From contig CALXHT010000003.1 of NCBI GenBank assembly GCA_944388215.1, positions 45,616 through 109,615 on the forward strand: a stretch of 64,000 nucleotides of DNA, read 5' to 3'. Shown here one piece after another: positions 1 through 7,974 of the stretch. Within the stretch, counting starts at the first letter, position 1. Every line of letters begins with the position of its first letter. This DNA is from an uncultured Gemmiger sp. Its GTDB lineage: Bacteria; Bacillota; Clostridia; Oscillospirales; Ruminococcaceae. The position numbers were made by a program, and so were the translations under genes. The notes below the pieces were generated by a model. It did not search any database. It saw nothing but the letters and a program-made list of their open reading frames with translations, and was not told where the DNA came from.

Positions 1-700
1 GCGGCTGCGCAGGGAGACCATCCGGCTCTCCCCTGCCGTGCTGTTTCCCTGTGTGGCGCTGGGTGCCGCTACCTTTATTATGCAGGCCAGTGAGAGCGTC
101 ATCTCGGTGGCCTTCAACTCCTCCCTGCTGCAGTACGGCGGAGATCTGGCGGTGGGTGCCATGACCATCCTGTCCAGCGTCATGCAGTTTGCCATGCTGC
201 CGCTGCAGGGTCTGGGCCAGGGCGCCCAGCCCATCATCAGCTACAACTACGGCGCCGGCAAGCGGGACCGGGTGAAGAAAGCCTATTTCCTGTTGCTGCG
301 GGCCAGCCTGTTCTATTCCTGTCTGCTGTGGGCGCTGGTGGAGCTCTTTCCCCAGGCCTTTGCCTCGCTGTTCACCAACGACGCCGAACTGGTGGTCTAC
401 ACCGGCCACGCCCTGCGCCTCTATGTGGCAGCGCTCTTCCTGTTCGGCATCCAGATGGCCTGTCAGATGGCCTTCACCTCGCTGGGCAAGGCCAAGCAGT
501 CCATCCTGGTGGCGGTCATGCGCAAATTCATCCTGCTGCTGCCGCTGATCTATCTGATGCCCATGCTGTTCCACGATGACCAGGCCCGGGCCGTCTATCT
601 GGCGGAACCGGTGGCCGACACACTGGCTGTCACCTTCACGTCGGTGCTGTTCTTCTTCTCCTTCCGCAAGGTGCTGCGCCAGATGGATCAGACTTCCTGA
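1..700 (+). CDS. MATE family efflux transporter, C-terminal part
   Basis: The reading frame is already open at the left edge and reads without a stop into residues typical of the second half of a MATE drug/sodium antiporter, so the gene begins outside the window; the GTG at 38 is internal. About 232 residues remain. They contain several hydrophobic helices and the GLGQGAQPIISYNYGAGK stretch, which is a hallmark of the family (a conserved helix-loop followed by a basic turn). The protein would sit in the cytoplasmic membrane and export cationic compounds in exchange for Na+ or H+; the substrate cannot be read from this fragment. It converges on spoVT with only four bases between stop codons and no hairpin terminator in the gap. 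Confidence 0.85.
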   Translation, partial: RLRRETIRLSPAVLFPCVALGAATFIMQASESVISVAFNSSLLQYGGDLAVGAMTILSSVMQFAMLPLQGLGQGAQPIISYNYGAGKRDRVKKAYFLLLRASLFYSCLLWALVELFPQAFASLFTNDAELVVYTGHALRLYVAALFLFGIQMACQMAFTSLGKAKQSILVAVMRKFILLLPLIYLMPMLFHDDQARAVYLAEPVADTLAVTFTSVLFFFSFRKVLRQMDQTS

Positions 701-704
701 GCCC

Positions 705-1247
705 TCACTCCTCCATCCATCGGGAGAGAAAGGTGGCCGCCGTGGCCAGTACCTGCACGGTATCGGGGCGGGGCGCCGGGTCCCTGGCGGTGCCGGGTAG
801 CAACACGCCGCCCTCGATATCCCCGTGGGCCACAATGGGAGCCGCACACAGCACCAGCCGCTCCCCCCGCTCAAACAGATGCAGCCGCTTGGCGGCATTT
901 TCCGGAGCGGTGTAGACTGCCCGGCCGGACAGAAGATGTTCCACCTCGTTGGAGATCTCCCGGCCCATCATGTCCCCCTTGCCGGCGCCGGAGGCTGCCA
1001 TAATGCAGGTGCGGTCACACACCAGCACCGCGCGGCCCAGGCTCTTGGCCAGCACCTCGGTGTAGACTGCCGAGATCTGCCCCAGCTCCATGAGGGGCGA
1101 ATATTTTTTGAAGATGACCTCGCCGTCGGCGGCGGTGTAGATTTCCAGGGTATCGCCCTGACGGATGCGCTGGGTCCGCCGGATTTCCTTGGGGATGACC
1201 ACCCGTCCCAGTTCATCGATACGGCGTACAATTCCTGTTGCTTTCAT
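705..1247 (-). CDS. spoVT: AbrB-type transcriptional regulator SpoVT
   Basis: This 180-residue protein starts with the SpoVT/AbrB swapped-hairpin DNA-binding domain (MKATGIVRRIDELGRVVIPK, then EIRRTQRIRQGDTLEIY), followed by a GAF-like C-terminal domain of about 120 residues, the layout and length of Bacillus SpoVT. In Bacillus SpoVT is made in the forespore and modulates the sigma-G regulon. GGAGG lies eight bases before the ATG, supporting this start. It is divergent from the NUDIX gene, and the 71-base gap holds a sequence that could be a sigma-G-like promoter. Family assignment is strong; a role in sporulation of this organism is inferred. Confidence 0.9.
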   Translation of the reverse strand: MKATGIVRRIDELGRVVIPKEIRRTQRIRQGDTLEIYTAADGEVIFKKYSPLMELGQISAVYTEVLAKSLGRAVLVCDRTCIMAASGAGKGDMMGREISNEVEHLLSGRAVYTAPENAAKRLHLFERGERLVLCAAPIVAHGDIEGGVLLPGTARDPAPRPDTVQVLATAATFLSRWMEE

Positions 1248-1275
1248 ACTGCTTCCCTCCGGGATGATTTTATGG

Positions 1276-1305
1276 TAGTATCTGCTAAAACTGCCGTTTT
1301 ATGTA
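1276..1305 (-). promoter_or_regulatory. Possible sigma-G-like promoter of spoVT
   Basis: On the minus strand TACATA (1305-1300) is separated by 17 bases from GATACTA (1282-1276). This is close to the Bacillus sigma-F/sigma-G pattern TGNATA-N17-CATACTA, and spoVT is a sigma-G gene in Bacillus. No good sigma-A pair is seen in the same gap. Weak evidence on its own. Confidence 0.3.
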
Positions 1306-1318
1306 TAGGAGAATTTGT

Positions 1319-1795
1319 ATGGACCTTTTGCAGACCACCCTTTGCTATCTGGAACAGGACGGTTGTTACCTGATGCTGCACCGCATCAAGAAAAAGAAGG
1401 ACGTGAACCACGACAAATGGATCGGCGTGGGCGGCAAGTTCGAGCCGGGGGAGGATGCCCTGGCCTGCGCCCTGCGGGAAGTGCGGGAGGAAACCGGCCT
1501 GACGATGCGTGATCCGCAATACCGCGGTATTGTGGATTTCTACTGTCCGCCCTGGCCGGCCGAGCGGATGCATCTGTACACCTGCACGGACTTTACCGGC
1601 ACCATGACGGACTGCAACGAGGGCACACTGGAATGGGTGCCCAAAGAGCGGGTCCAGGAGCTGCCCATCTGGCCCGGGGACAAGCTGTTCTTCCGGCTGC
1701 TGGCCGAGGAGGCGCCGTTCTTCCACCTGGAGCTCACCTATGACGGCGACACCCTGACCCGGGCTGTCCTGGACGGCCGCCCCGTATCCCTGTAA
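1319..1795 (+). CDS. NUDIX hydrolase (MutT/8-oxo-dGTP diphosphatase-like)
   Basis: A 158-residue protein with a complete NUDIX box GKFEPGEDALACALREVREE followed by TGL, which fits GX5EX7REUXEEXGU and provides the glutamates that bind the catalytic metal. The family cleaves nucleoside diphosphates linked to another moiety; the size, the KKDVNHDKWIGVGG lead-in and the C-terminal layout resemble 8-oxo-dGTP diphosphatases of Firmicutes, which cleanse oxidised nucleotides. An in-frame upstream ATG exists at 1301, but AGGAG at 1307-1311 lies seven bases before the ATG at 1319, so the shorter start is chosen. It ends just before a bidirectional terminator shared with the his operon. Confidence 0.88.
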   Translation: MDLLQTTLCYLEQDGCYLMLHRIKKKKDVNHDKWIGVGGKFEPGEDALACALREVREETGLTMRDPQYRGIVDFYCPPWPAERMHLYTCTDFTGTMTDCNEGTLEWVPKERVQELPIWPGDKLFFRLLAEEAPFFHLELTYDGDTLTRAVLDGRPVSL

Positions 1796-1803
1796 AACGA
1801 AAA

Positions 1804-1837
1804 GACGCCCCGCATGGAAGGTTCCATGCGGGGCGTC
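1804..1837. terminator. Bidirectional intrinsic terminator between NUDIX gene and his operon
   Basis: Perfect 16-bp stem: GACGCCCCGCATGGAA at 1804-1819 pairs with 1822-1837. There is an A-rich flank on the left and a T-rich one on the right. It serves the convergent NUDIX (+) and hisJ (-) genes. Confidence 0.85.
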
Positions 1838-1859
1838 CTGTTGTTATTATGATTGCAAA

Positions 1860-2687
1860 TTACAGCGGGCAGGCCGTAAAGCCGTTCTTGCCCAGCACCT
1901 GCACCTTGGAGTAGCCCAGCTCCCGGAGCTTGGCCGCCGCCTCCTCGTAGCCGAAGGTCAGTGCCTTGGTATCGTGGGCATCCGCCGTGATAACCACATT
2001 GCCGGAGAGAGCCAGCCAGTCCTTGAGGATGGCGTCCGAGGGGAAGAAATCCTTGCGGAAGCCACGGTAGACCGCCGAGGTGTTGACCTCCAGCACACAG
2101 CGGTTGCGGGCCGCCACCATGAGGGCGCTGTCCGCCGCCGCCTTGTAGCGGGGATCCTGCTCGTCAAAGAACTTGCCGTCGCCGTTGATCTTCTTGATCA
2201 GGTCGAAATGGCCCAGGATGGTGGGCTTCTTCTCCGCCACCTTGGCCACGTTGGCGAAGTAGGCTTCCACCACCGCCAGACCGTCGCCGTCAAAATCGTC
2301 AGCGATGCAGGCGGCCAGGTCGCTCTCCCGCCAGTCGATCTCGTAGTACTTGCCGGTCTTGGGGCCCTGGACATAGTGGCAGCTGCCGATGAAGTAATCG
2401 TAATCGGCGGGGTTATCGTCACTGAAGAGATCCCACTCCAAACCGCAGAGGATATCCAGCTTGCCGGCATAGCGCTCCTTGAGTTTGGCCACCTGCGCTT
2501 TGTACAGCGCGGTGCGGCTCTGGGTCATGCAGTACTCCAGATCGCAGGGGGTGTGGCTGTGGCCGCTGAAGCCCAGCGTCTGCAGCCCGGCACGCCACGC
2601 GGTGACTGCCAGTTCGTCTAAGGTGTTTTTGCCGTCGCACAGTTTGGAATGTACGTGGACGGAACTTTTCAGGTATTCGCCCGCCAT
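1860..2687 (-). CDS. hisJ: Histidinol-phosphatase, PHP family (HisJ type)
   Basis: A 275-residue PHP-domain phosphoesterase with the metal-binding signature HVHSKLCDG at residues 11-19, a second metal site at GFSGHSHTP, later GSCHYV and the terminal TADAHD. PHP-type histidinol-phosphatases remove phosphate from L-histidinol phosphate, the step before HisD, and replace the HAD-type HisB N-terminal phosphatase in Gram-positives. It is the last gene of the his operon, one base after the hisIE stop, which supports this role over a generic PHP function. Translation is probably coupled to hisIE. Confidence 0.88.
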   Translation of the reverse strand: MAGEYLKSSVHVHSKLCDGKNTLDELAVTAWRAGLQTLGFSGHSHTPCDLEYCMTQSRTALYKAQVAKLKERYAGKLDILCGLEWDLFSDDNPADYDYFIGSCHYVQGPKTGKYYEIDWRESDLAACIADDFDGDGLAVVEAYFANVAKVAEKKPTILGHFDLIKKINGDGKFFDEQDPRYKAAADSALMVAARNRCVLEVNTSAVYRGFRKDFFPSDAILKDWLALSGNVVITADAHDTKALTFGYEEAAAKLRELGYSKVQVLGKNGFTACPL

Positions 2688-2688
2688 A

Positions 2689-3345
2689 TTACTGCATCCT
2701 TTCCTGCTTTACTTTGTGGTCGATTACATGCCGCTTTTCCAGCTCCCGGGTGATGTCCTCCACCGAGATGCCCAGTTCGATCATCAGCACCATCACGTGG
2801 TAGGCCAGGTCGCTGATCTCAAAGATGGTCTCCTCCTTGTCCCGCTTGCTGCCGGCAATGATGACCTCGGTGGATTCCTCGCCCACCTTCTTGAGGATCT
2901 TTTCCAGGCCCTTGTCAAAGAGGTAGCTGGTGTAGCTGCCCTCCTTCGGGTCGGTCTTGCGGCCCTTGATCAGCTCGTACAGTCCCTGCCAGGTGAACTG
3001 CTTCAGCTCATCCGACACATAGACGGGGTTGAAGAAGCAGCTCTCGGCGCCGGTGTGGCAGGCCGGACCGGCCTTGATGACATCGATGACCAGGGCGTCT
3101 TTGTCGCAGTCCGCCGTGATGGAGACGACCCGCTGCACGTTGCCGGAAGTCTCGCCCTTGCGCCAGATCTCCTGGCGGCTGCGGGACCAGAACACCGTGC
3201 GGCCTTCCGCAATGGTCAGGGCCAGCGTCTCGGCGTTCATATAGGCCAGGGTCAGCACTTCCTTGGTATAGTGATCCTGCACGATGGCCGGAATCAGCCC
3301 GTGGGAATTGAAATGAAGCGACTGGGAATTCTGGGTGATTTCCAT
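2689..3345 (-). CDS. hisIE: Bifunctional phosphoribosyl-AMP cyclohydrolase / phosphoribosyl-ATP pyrophosphatase
   Basis: A 218-residue two-domain enzyme. Residues about 1-115 are HisI ([14 protein letters not shown], then [11 protein letters not shown] with the zinc/magnesium ligands and GPACHTG). Residues about 125-210 are the all-helical HisE pyrophosphohydrolase ([27 protein letters not shown]). It performs steps 2 and 3 of histidine synthesis. The fusion is common in bacteria. CAGGAGG lies just upstream of the ATG. A good sigma-A promoter sits in the 112-base gap after hisF, so hisIE-hisJ may be transcribed independently as well as from the main promoter. Confidence 0.95.
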   Translation of the reverse strand: MEITQNSQSLHFNSHGLIPAIVQDHYTKEVLTLAYMNAETLALTIAEGRTVFWSRSRQEIWRKGETSGNVQRVVSITADCDKDALVIDVIKAGPACHTGAESCFFNPVYVSDELKQFTWQGLYELIKGRKTDPKEGSYTSYLFDKGLEKILKKVGEESTEVIIAGSKRDKEETIFEISDLAYHVMVLMIELGISVEDITRELEKRHVIDHKVKQERMQ

Positions 3346-3424
3346 GGTTAAGAAACCTCCTGCTCAATAACGTCTGGTGCGGGCCGCACCCATCGCACTG
3401 CCCGCCCAAGGAAAATATATGTAT

Positions 3425-3453
3425 AGTGTACCTGTTTTTGCCGCGTTTGACAA
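3425..3453 (-). promoter_or_regulatory. Internal sigma-A promoter for hisIE-hisJ
   Basis: TTGTCA (3453-3448) and TACACT (3430-3425) are separated by exactly 17 bases on the minus strand, in the only sizeable gap of the his operon. The -35 begins immediately after the hisF stop codon. The leader that follows is about 70 nt and contains a short GGTGC/GCACC hairpin. Confidence 0.6.
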
Positions 3454-3457
3454 GGGG

Positions 3458-4216
3458 TCACAGGCGCATTTCCACGCCGTTTTCCCGCAGATACCGCTTG
3501 AGGTCCCGGATTTCCACCTGTTTGGTGTGAAAAATGGAGGCCGCCAGCCCCGCATCCACCCCGGGATGGTTGCGGAACAGCTCCAGGAAGTCCTCCTTGC
3601 AGCCCGCACCGCCCGAAGCGATGATGGGCACCGCGCACCGGGCCGCCACCGCATCCAGCATCTCCAGGTCGAAGCCGTTCTTGACGCCGTCGGTGTCGAT
3701 GGAATTGACCACCAGTTCCCCGGCGCCGTTCTTCACACCCTGTTCCAGCCAGTCCAGGGCGTCGATGCCGGTGTTCTCCCGGCCGCCCTTGGCGAAGAGC
3801 ATGAACCTGCCGTCCACCCGCTTGATGTCGGCGGAGAGCACCACGCACTGGTTGCCGTACTTCTTGGCCGCCGCCGGGATGATGCCGGGGTTGGCGATGG
3901 CTCCCGAGTTGACGCTGACCTTATCGGCGCCGCACTTGAGCACCCGGTCGAAGTCTTCCAGCGTGCGGATGCCGCCGCCCACCGTCAGCGGGATGAAGAT
4001 CTGGCTGGCCACCTTGCGCAGAATGTCGGTGAAGAGGGTACGTCCCTCCACGCTGGCGGTGATGTCGTAGAACACCAGCTCGTCGGCGCCCGATGCGTTA
4101 TAATAGTGCGCCATCTCCACCGGGTCGGCCATATCCTGCAGCCCCTCAAAGTTGACGCCCTTGACCACACGGCCGTCCTTGACGTCCAGGCAGGGAATGA
4201 TGCGTTTGGTAATCAT
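3458..4216 (-). CDS. hisF: Imidazole glycerol phosphate synthase, cyclase subunit
   Basis: A 252-residue (beta-alpha)8 barrel with the first catalytic aspartate in PCLDVKDGRVVKG and the second in VVNSIDTDG. Phosphate-binding glycines are present (TVGGGI, IIASGGAG). HisF uses ammonia supplied by HisH to convert PRFAR into imidazole glycerol phosphate and AICAR. Length and motifs are normal. AAGGAGG precedes the ATG. It follows hisA by 14 bases. Confidence 0.97.
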   Translation of the reverse strand: MITKRIIPCLDVKDGRVVKGVNFEGLQDMADPVEMAHYYNASGADELVFYDITASVEGRTLFTDILRKVASQIFIPLTVGGGIRTLEDFDRVLKCGADKVSVNSGAIANPGIIPAAAKKYGNQCVVLSADIKRVDGRFMLFAKGGRENTGIDALDWLEQGVKNGAGELVVNSIDTDGVKNGFDLEMLDAVAARCAVPIIASGGAGCKEDFLELFRNHPGVDAGLAASIFHTKQVEIRDLKRYLRENGVEMRL

Positions 4217-4230
4217 GGAATGCCCCTCCT

Positions 4231-4947
4231 TCAGTCCTGATACCGGCGCACGGCCTCGGCCAGGTCGATGGCGCCGGTGTAGATGGATTTGCCCAGAATG
4301 GCCGCATGGCAGCCCATGGCCTGCAGTTCGGCCAGTTCCTCCATACGGGCGATGCCGCCCGAGGCGGTGACCTCGATGCCGGGGATGGTCAGCAGCTGCC
4401 GGTAGAGGTCCAGGTTGGTGCCCTGCATGGTGCCGTCCCGGGAGATGTCAGTGGCAATGATGGCCCCCACCCCCGCTTCGGCACAGCGGCGGCAGAATTC
4501 AATACCCGGCTCGGAGGTGATCTCCTTCCATCCGTTGACCGCCACATAGCCCTGCTTCATATCCACGCCCACCGCGATGCGGGCGCCGTAGGTTTTGGCC
4601 ATCTGCTCGGTGAAGGCGAAGTTCTTCACCGCCACCGTGCCCAGTATGCAGCGGTCCACCCCCAGGTCGAGGTAGCGCCGGATGCGCTCTTCGTCCCGGA
4701 TGCCGCCGCCCACCTCGATTTTCAGCCCGCCCAGCTGGGCGATGGCCGCGATGGTCTGCAGGTTGGCGGTGGTGTCGTCCTTGGCGCCGTCCAGGTCCAC
4801 CACATGGAGGTATTTGGCCCCGGCCTCAATGAAGGAACGGGCCTGGGCCACCGGGTCGGCGTTGTAGACGGTCATCTGATCGTAGTCGCCCTGATAAAGC
4901 CGCACGGCCTGTCCGCCGCGCAGATCAATGGCAGGATACAGTTTCAT
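4231..4947 (-). CDS. hisA: ProFAR isomerase
   Basis: A 238-residue barrel homologous to HisF, with catalytic aspartates in AIDLRGGQAVRL (residue about 8) and ATDISRDGTMQGTN (about 130). It isomerises ProFAR to PRFAR, step 4 of the pathway. It is tightly packed between hisH and hisF, with 12 and 14 bases of spacing, consistent with one transcript. All motifs expected for HisA rather than TrpF or PriA are present. Confidence 0.96.
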   Translation of the reverse strand: MKLYPAIDLRGGQAVRLYQGDYDQMTVYNADPVAQARSFIEAGAKYLHVVDLDGAKDDTTANLQTIAAIAQLGGLKIEVGGGIRDEERIRRYLDLGVDRCILGTVAVKNFAFTEQMAKTYGARIAVGVDMKQGYVAVNGWKEITSEPGIEFCRRCAEAGVGAIIATDISRDGTMQGTNLDLYRQLLTIPGIEVTASGGIARMEELAELQAMGCHAAILGKSIYTGAIDLAEAVRRYQD

Positions 4948-4959
4948 CTTGCCGCCCCC

Positions 4960-5577
4960 TCACAGTTCGGCGAACGCCTTGAGCAGGCGCAGGCCGGTAT
5001 CGCCGGATTTTTCGGGGTGGAACTGGGTGCCGTAGACAAGACCGCTGCGCACCGCACCCGTCACCGGGATGCTGTAGTCACTGGTGGCCAGCGTGGAGGC
5101 CGCGCAGTCCTTGGCGTAGTAGCTGTGGACGTAGTAGACATACTCCCCGTTGCGGATGTACCGGAACAGCGGGTCACTCTCCCGCCCCGGCACGATGTCG
5201 AGAGCGTTCCAGCCGATGTGGGGCACCTTCAGAGCGGGGTTCTTCAAGTCGTCGGCCAGCGGGCAGACCGAACCGGGGATCAGACCCAGGCCGGCGTGCT
5301 CGCCGTACTCGTAGCTTTTTTCAAATAGCAGCTGCATGCCCAGGCAGATGCCCAGCAGCGGTTTGTGCTGTACCTCTTCCCGGATCACCGGGACCAGGCC
5401 GGTCGCCTCCAGTTTGGCCATGGCGTCGGCAAAGGCACCCACACCGGGCAGCAGGATATGGCTGGCGGCGCGCAGGTCCTCGGCCTTGCCGGTGACCCGC
5501 ACCTCGGCGCCCAGGCTTTTCACGCTGGACGACAGGCTGAACAGGTTGCCCACGCCGTAATCCACAATGGCAATCAT
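4960..5577 (-). CDS. hisH: Imidazole glycerol phosphate synthase, glutamine amidotransferase subunit
   Basis: A 205-residue class I glutamine amidotransferase. The nucleophile cysteine is in LLGICLGMQLLF, the catalytic His-Glu pair is in GTQFHPEKS, and the oxyanion region is LLPGVGAFADAM. It hydrolyses glutamine and channels ammonia to HisF. The gene carries GAGGAGG ahead of its ATG and is followed by hisA after 12 bases. hisB, which often lies directly before hisH, is absent here. Confidence 0.96.
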   Translation of the reverse strand: MIAIVDYGVGNLFSLSSSVKSLGAEVRVTGKAEDLRAASHILLPGVGAFADAMAKLEATGLVPVIREEVQHKPLLGICLGMQLLFEKSYEYGEHAGLGLIPGSVCPLADDLKNPALKVPHIGWNALDIVPGRESDPLFRYIRNGEYVYYVHSYYAKDCAASTLATSDYSIPVTGAVRSGLVYGTQFHPEKSGDTGLRLLKAFAEL

Positions 5578-5600
5578 GACTTTCCCTCCTCGTATACAGT

Positions 5601-6668
5601 TCAGGCCCGGGGCAGAATCCCGTCCAGCGCCGCGAAAAAGCGCTGCATCTGCTCCGGCGTGCCGATGGTGATGCGCAGCCAGTTGTCGATGCGCGGGGCG
5701 CTGAAGTAGCGGATCAGAATCCCCTGTGCCCGCAGCTTCTCGAAAATTTCCCGGCAGGGCATCCGGTCGGTGGTGACAAACAGGAAATTGGTGGCGGAAT
5801 CCAGCACGGTGAAGCCGCGGTCCCGCAGCTTGGCGGTGGTATCCGCCCGGGTGGCCACCACCTTTTGGGTCACATCCCGGAAATAATCCTCATCCCGGAT
5901 GGCCGCCGTGCCAGCCGCCTGGGTCAGGGAGTTGACATTGTAGGGGCTGTAGCTGAACTTGACCCGGTTCATATCGGCGATCAGTTCAGGCCGCGCCAGG
6001 CAGAAGCCCAGCCGCGCCCCCGCCAGGTTGTGGGTCTTGGAGAAGGTGTGGGTAATGACCAGGTTGTCGTATTTTTCCAGCAGCGGCAGGCAGGTGGAGC
6101 CCGCCGGGGCAAATTCTATGTAGGTTTCGTCCACGATGACGATGTTGTCCGGGTTGGTGCGCAGTACTTCCTCGATGGCGTCCACCGGGGCCAGCAGGCT
6201 GGTGGGCGCGTTGGGGTTGGCGATGACGATGGTCTCGTGCAGGCCCTGATACTTGCGCAGGTCGATGGTGAAATCCTCCTCCAGCGGCAGAATGTGCTGG
6301 GGGATGTGCAGCAGGTCGCACAGAACCGGGTAAAAGCTGTAGGTAATATCGGCAAAGGCCAGCGGCGTGTCCTCATCGCAGAAAGCCCGCAGGGCCAGCA
6401 GCAGGTTTTCGTCGCTGCCGTTGCCGCATAGCACGTTCTCGGGCTGGACGCCCCAGTGGGCGGCGATGGCCTTGTTCAGCTCGGCGTTGGTCAGGTCGGA
6501 ATACAGCCGCAGCCCCGGCACCGCCGCCGCCACCGCCGCCGCCACACCGGGCGCCGGCGGGTAGGGGTTTTCGTTGGCGTTGAGCTTGACCAGATTGTCG
6601 ATTTTCAGCTGTTCGCCGGGGGTGTAGGGCTCCAGGGCGGCCAGCGTTTTGGTAAAATAACGGCTCAT
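5601..6668 (-). CDS. hisC: Histidinol-phosphate aminotransferase
   Basis: A 355-residue fold-type I PLP enzyme. The Schiff-base lysine is in HTFSKTHNLAGARLG, the PLP aspartate region is VIVDETYIEF, and NANENPYPP and NGSDENLL are typical of HisC. It converts imidazole acetol phosphate and glutamate to histidinol phosphate. An upstream in-frame start exists, but GGGAGG lies directly before the ATG at 6668, which starts MSRYFTKTL, so the shorter protein is preferred. It follows hisD by 16 bases. Confidence 0.95.
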   Translation of the reverse strand: MSRYFTKTLAALEPYTPGEQLKIDNLVKLNANENPYPPAPGVAAAVAAAVPGLRLYSDLTNAELNKAIAAHWGVQPENVLCGNGSDENLLLALRAFCDEDTPLAFADITYSFYPVLCDLLHIPQHILPLEEDFTIDLRKYQGLHETIVIANPNAPTSLLAPVDAIEEVLRTNPDNIVIVDETYIEFAPAGSTCLPLLEKYDNLVITHTFSKTHNLAGARLGFCLARPELIADMNRVKFSYSPYNVNSLTQAAGTAAIRDEDYFRDVTQKVVATRADTTAKLRDRGFTVLDSATNFLFVTTDRMPCREIFEKLRAQGILIRYFSAPRIDNWLRITIGTPEQMQRFFAALDGILPRA

Positions 6669-6684
6669 GGTGTCTGCCTCCCGC

Positions 6685-7974
6685 TCACTGGTCCTCAAAC
6701 CGCATGGTCACGCTCTTGGCGTGGGCGTGCAGACCCTCGTGCTCGGCGAAGTCGGCGATGCGCTTTTCCACCTGGCCCAGGGCTTCCCGGGTGTAGTAGA
6801 TAAAGCTGGATTTCTTCACGAAATCATCCACACTCAGCGGACTGCTGAACCGGGCCGTGCCGCTGGTGGGCAGCGTGTGGTTGGGGCCGGCGAAGTAGTC
6901 GCCCAGCGCCTCGGGGACGTTCTTGCCCAGGAAGATGCTGCCGGCGTTCTCGATGCGGCCCAGCACCGCAAAGGGATCGTCCACGCAGATTTCCAGGTGT
7001 TCCGGCGCGATGATGTTGACCGCCTCGATGGCCTTGTTCATATCGTCGGTGACGATGATCTTGCCGTTGGTATCCACGCTGGCCCGGGCAATGGCCGCCC
7101 GCGGCAGCTGGGGGATCTGCACTTCCAGTTCCGCCTGCACGGCCTTGGCCAGATCCCAGCTGTCGGTGACCAGCACCGGGGAGGCCAGCTTGTCGTGCTC
7201 GGCCTGGCTGAGCAGGTCCGCTGCCACCCAGGCCGGGTTGCAGCTGCCGTCGGCCAGCACCAGGATCTCCGACGGGCCGGCGATCATATCGATGCCCACC
7301 TTGCCGAACACCTTCCGCTTGGCGGTGGCCACATAGATGTTGCCGGGTCCCACGATCTTGTCCACGGCGGGCACGCTCTCGGTGCCGTAGGCCAGGGCCG
7401 CCACCGCCTGGGCGCCGCCGCTCTTGAAGATGCGGTCGATGCCCGCGATGACCGCCGCCGCCAGAATGGCCGGGTTGACCTTGCCGCCGGGGCCCGCCGG
7501 GGTCATCATGACGATCTGCCTGACGCCGGCCACCTTGGCGGGGATCACGTCCATGAGCACGGTGGAAGGATAGGCCGCCGTGCCGCCCGGCACATAGACG
7601 CCCGCCCGCTGGATGGGGGTGTACTTCTGGCCCAGCACCACGCCGGGCTTGTCGGTGACCACAAAGTTCTTGTGGATCTGCTGCTCATGGAAGCGGCGGA
7701 TGTTCTCCGCCGCCATCTTCAGGGTGGTGATGAACTCGGGATCCTTGGCTTCCAGTTCCGCGAAGGCCTCGTCGATCTCCGCCTGGGTCACCTGCACCGA
7801 CTGCAGCTCGGCATGGTCGAATTTGGCCGCATATTCGATCAGAGCCGCGTCCCCCTGGGCGCGCACATCGGCGATGATGGCATCCACCGTCGCCTCCACA
7901 TCCGCTTCGGCGCGGATATCCCGGTTGAGGATTTCCTCCGGCTTGACTTTATCAAAATCATACAAACGGATCAT
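6685..7974 (-). CDS. hisD: Histidinol dehydrogenase
   Basis: A 429-residue NAD-dependent zinc enzyme that oxidises L-histidinol to L-histidine in two steps, the last reactions of the pathway. Family motifs are present: GGTAAYPSTVLM, IDMIAGPSEILVLAD, SQAEHDKLA (metal ligand region) and LPTSGTARFSSPLS. Its ATG overlaps the stop of the upstream hisZ-hisG gene by four bases (ATGA), indicating translational coupling. Length is normal. Confidence 0.96.
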   Translation of the reverse strand: MIRLYDFDKVKPEEILNRDIRAEADVEATVDAIIADVRAQGDAALIEYAAKFDHAELQSVQVTQAEIDEAFAELEAKDPEFITTLKMAAENIRRFHEQQIHKNFVVTDKPGVVLGQKYTPIQRAGVYVPGGTAAYPSTVLMDVIPAKVAGVRQIVMMTPAGPGGKVNPAILAAAVIAGIDRIFKSGGAQAVAALAYGTESVPAVDKIVGPGNIYVATAKRKVFGKVGIDMIAGPSEILVLADGSCNPAWVAADLLSQAEHDKLASPVLVTDSWDLAKAVQAELEVQIPQLPRAAIARASVDTNGKIIVTDDMNKAIEAVNIIAPEHLEICVDDPFAVLGRIENAGSIFLGKNVPEALGDYFAGPNHTLPTSGTARFSSPLSVDDFVKKSSFIYYTREALGQVEKRIADFAEHEGLHAHAKSVTMRFEDQ

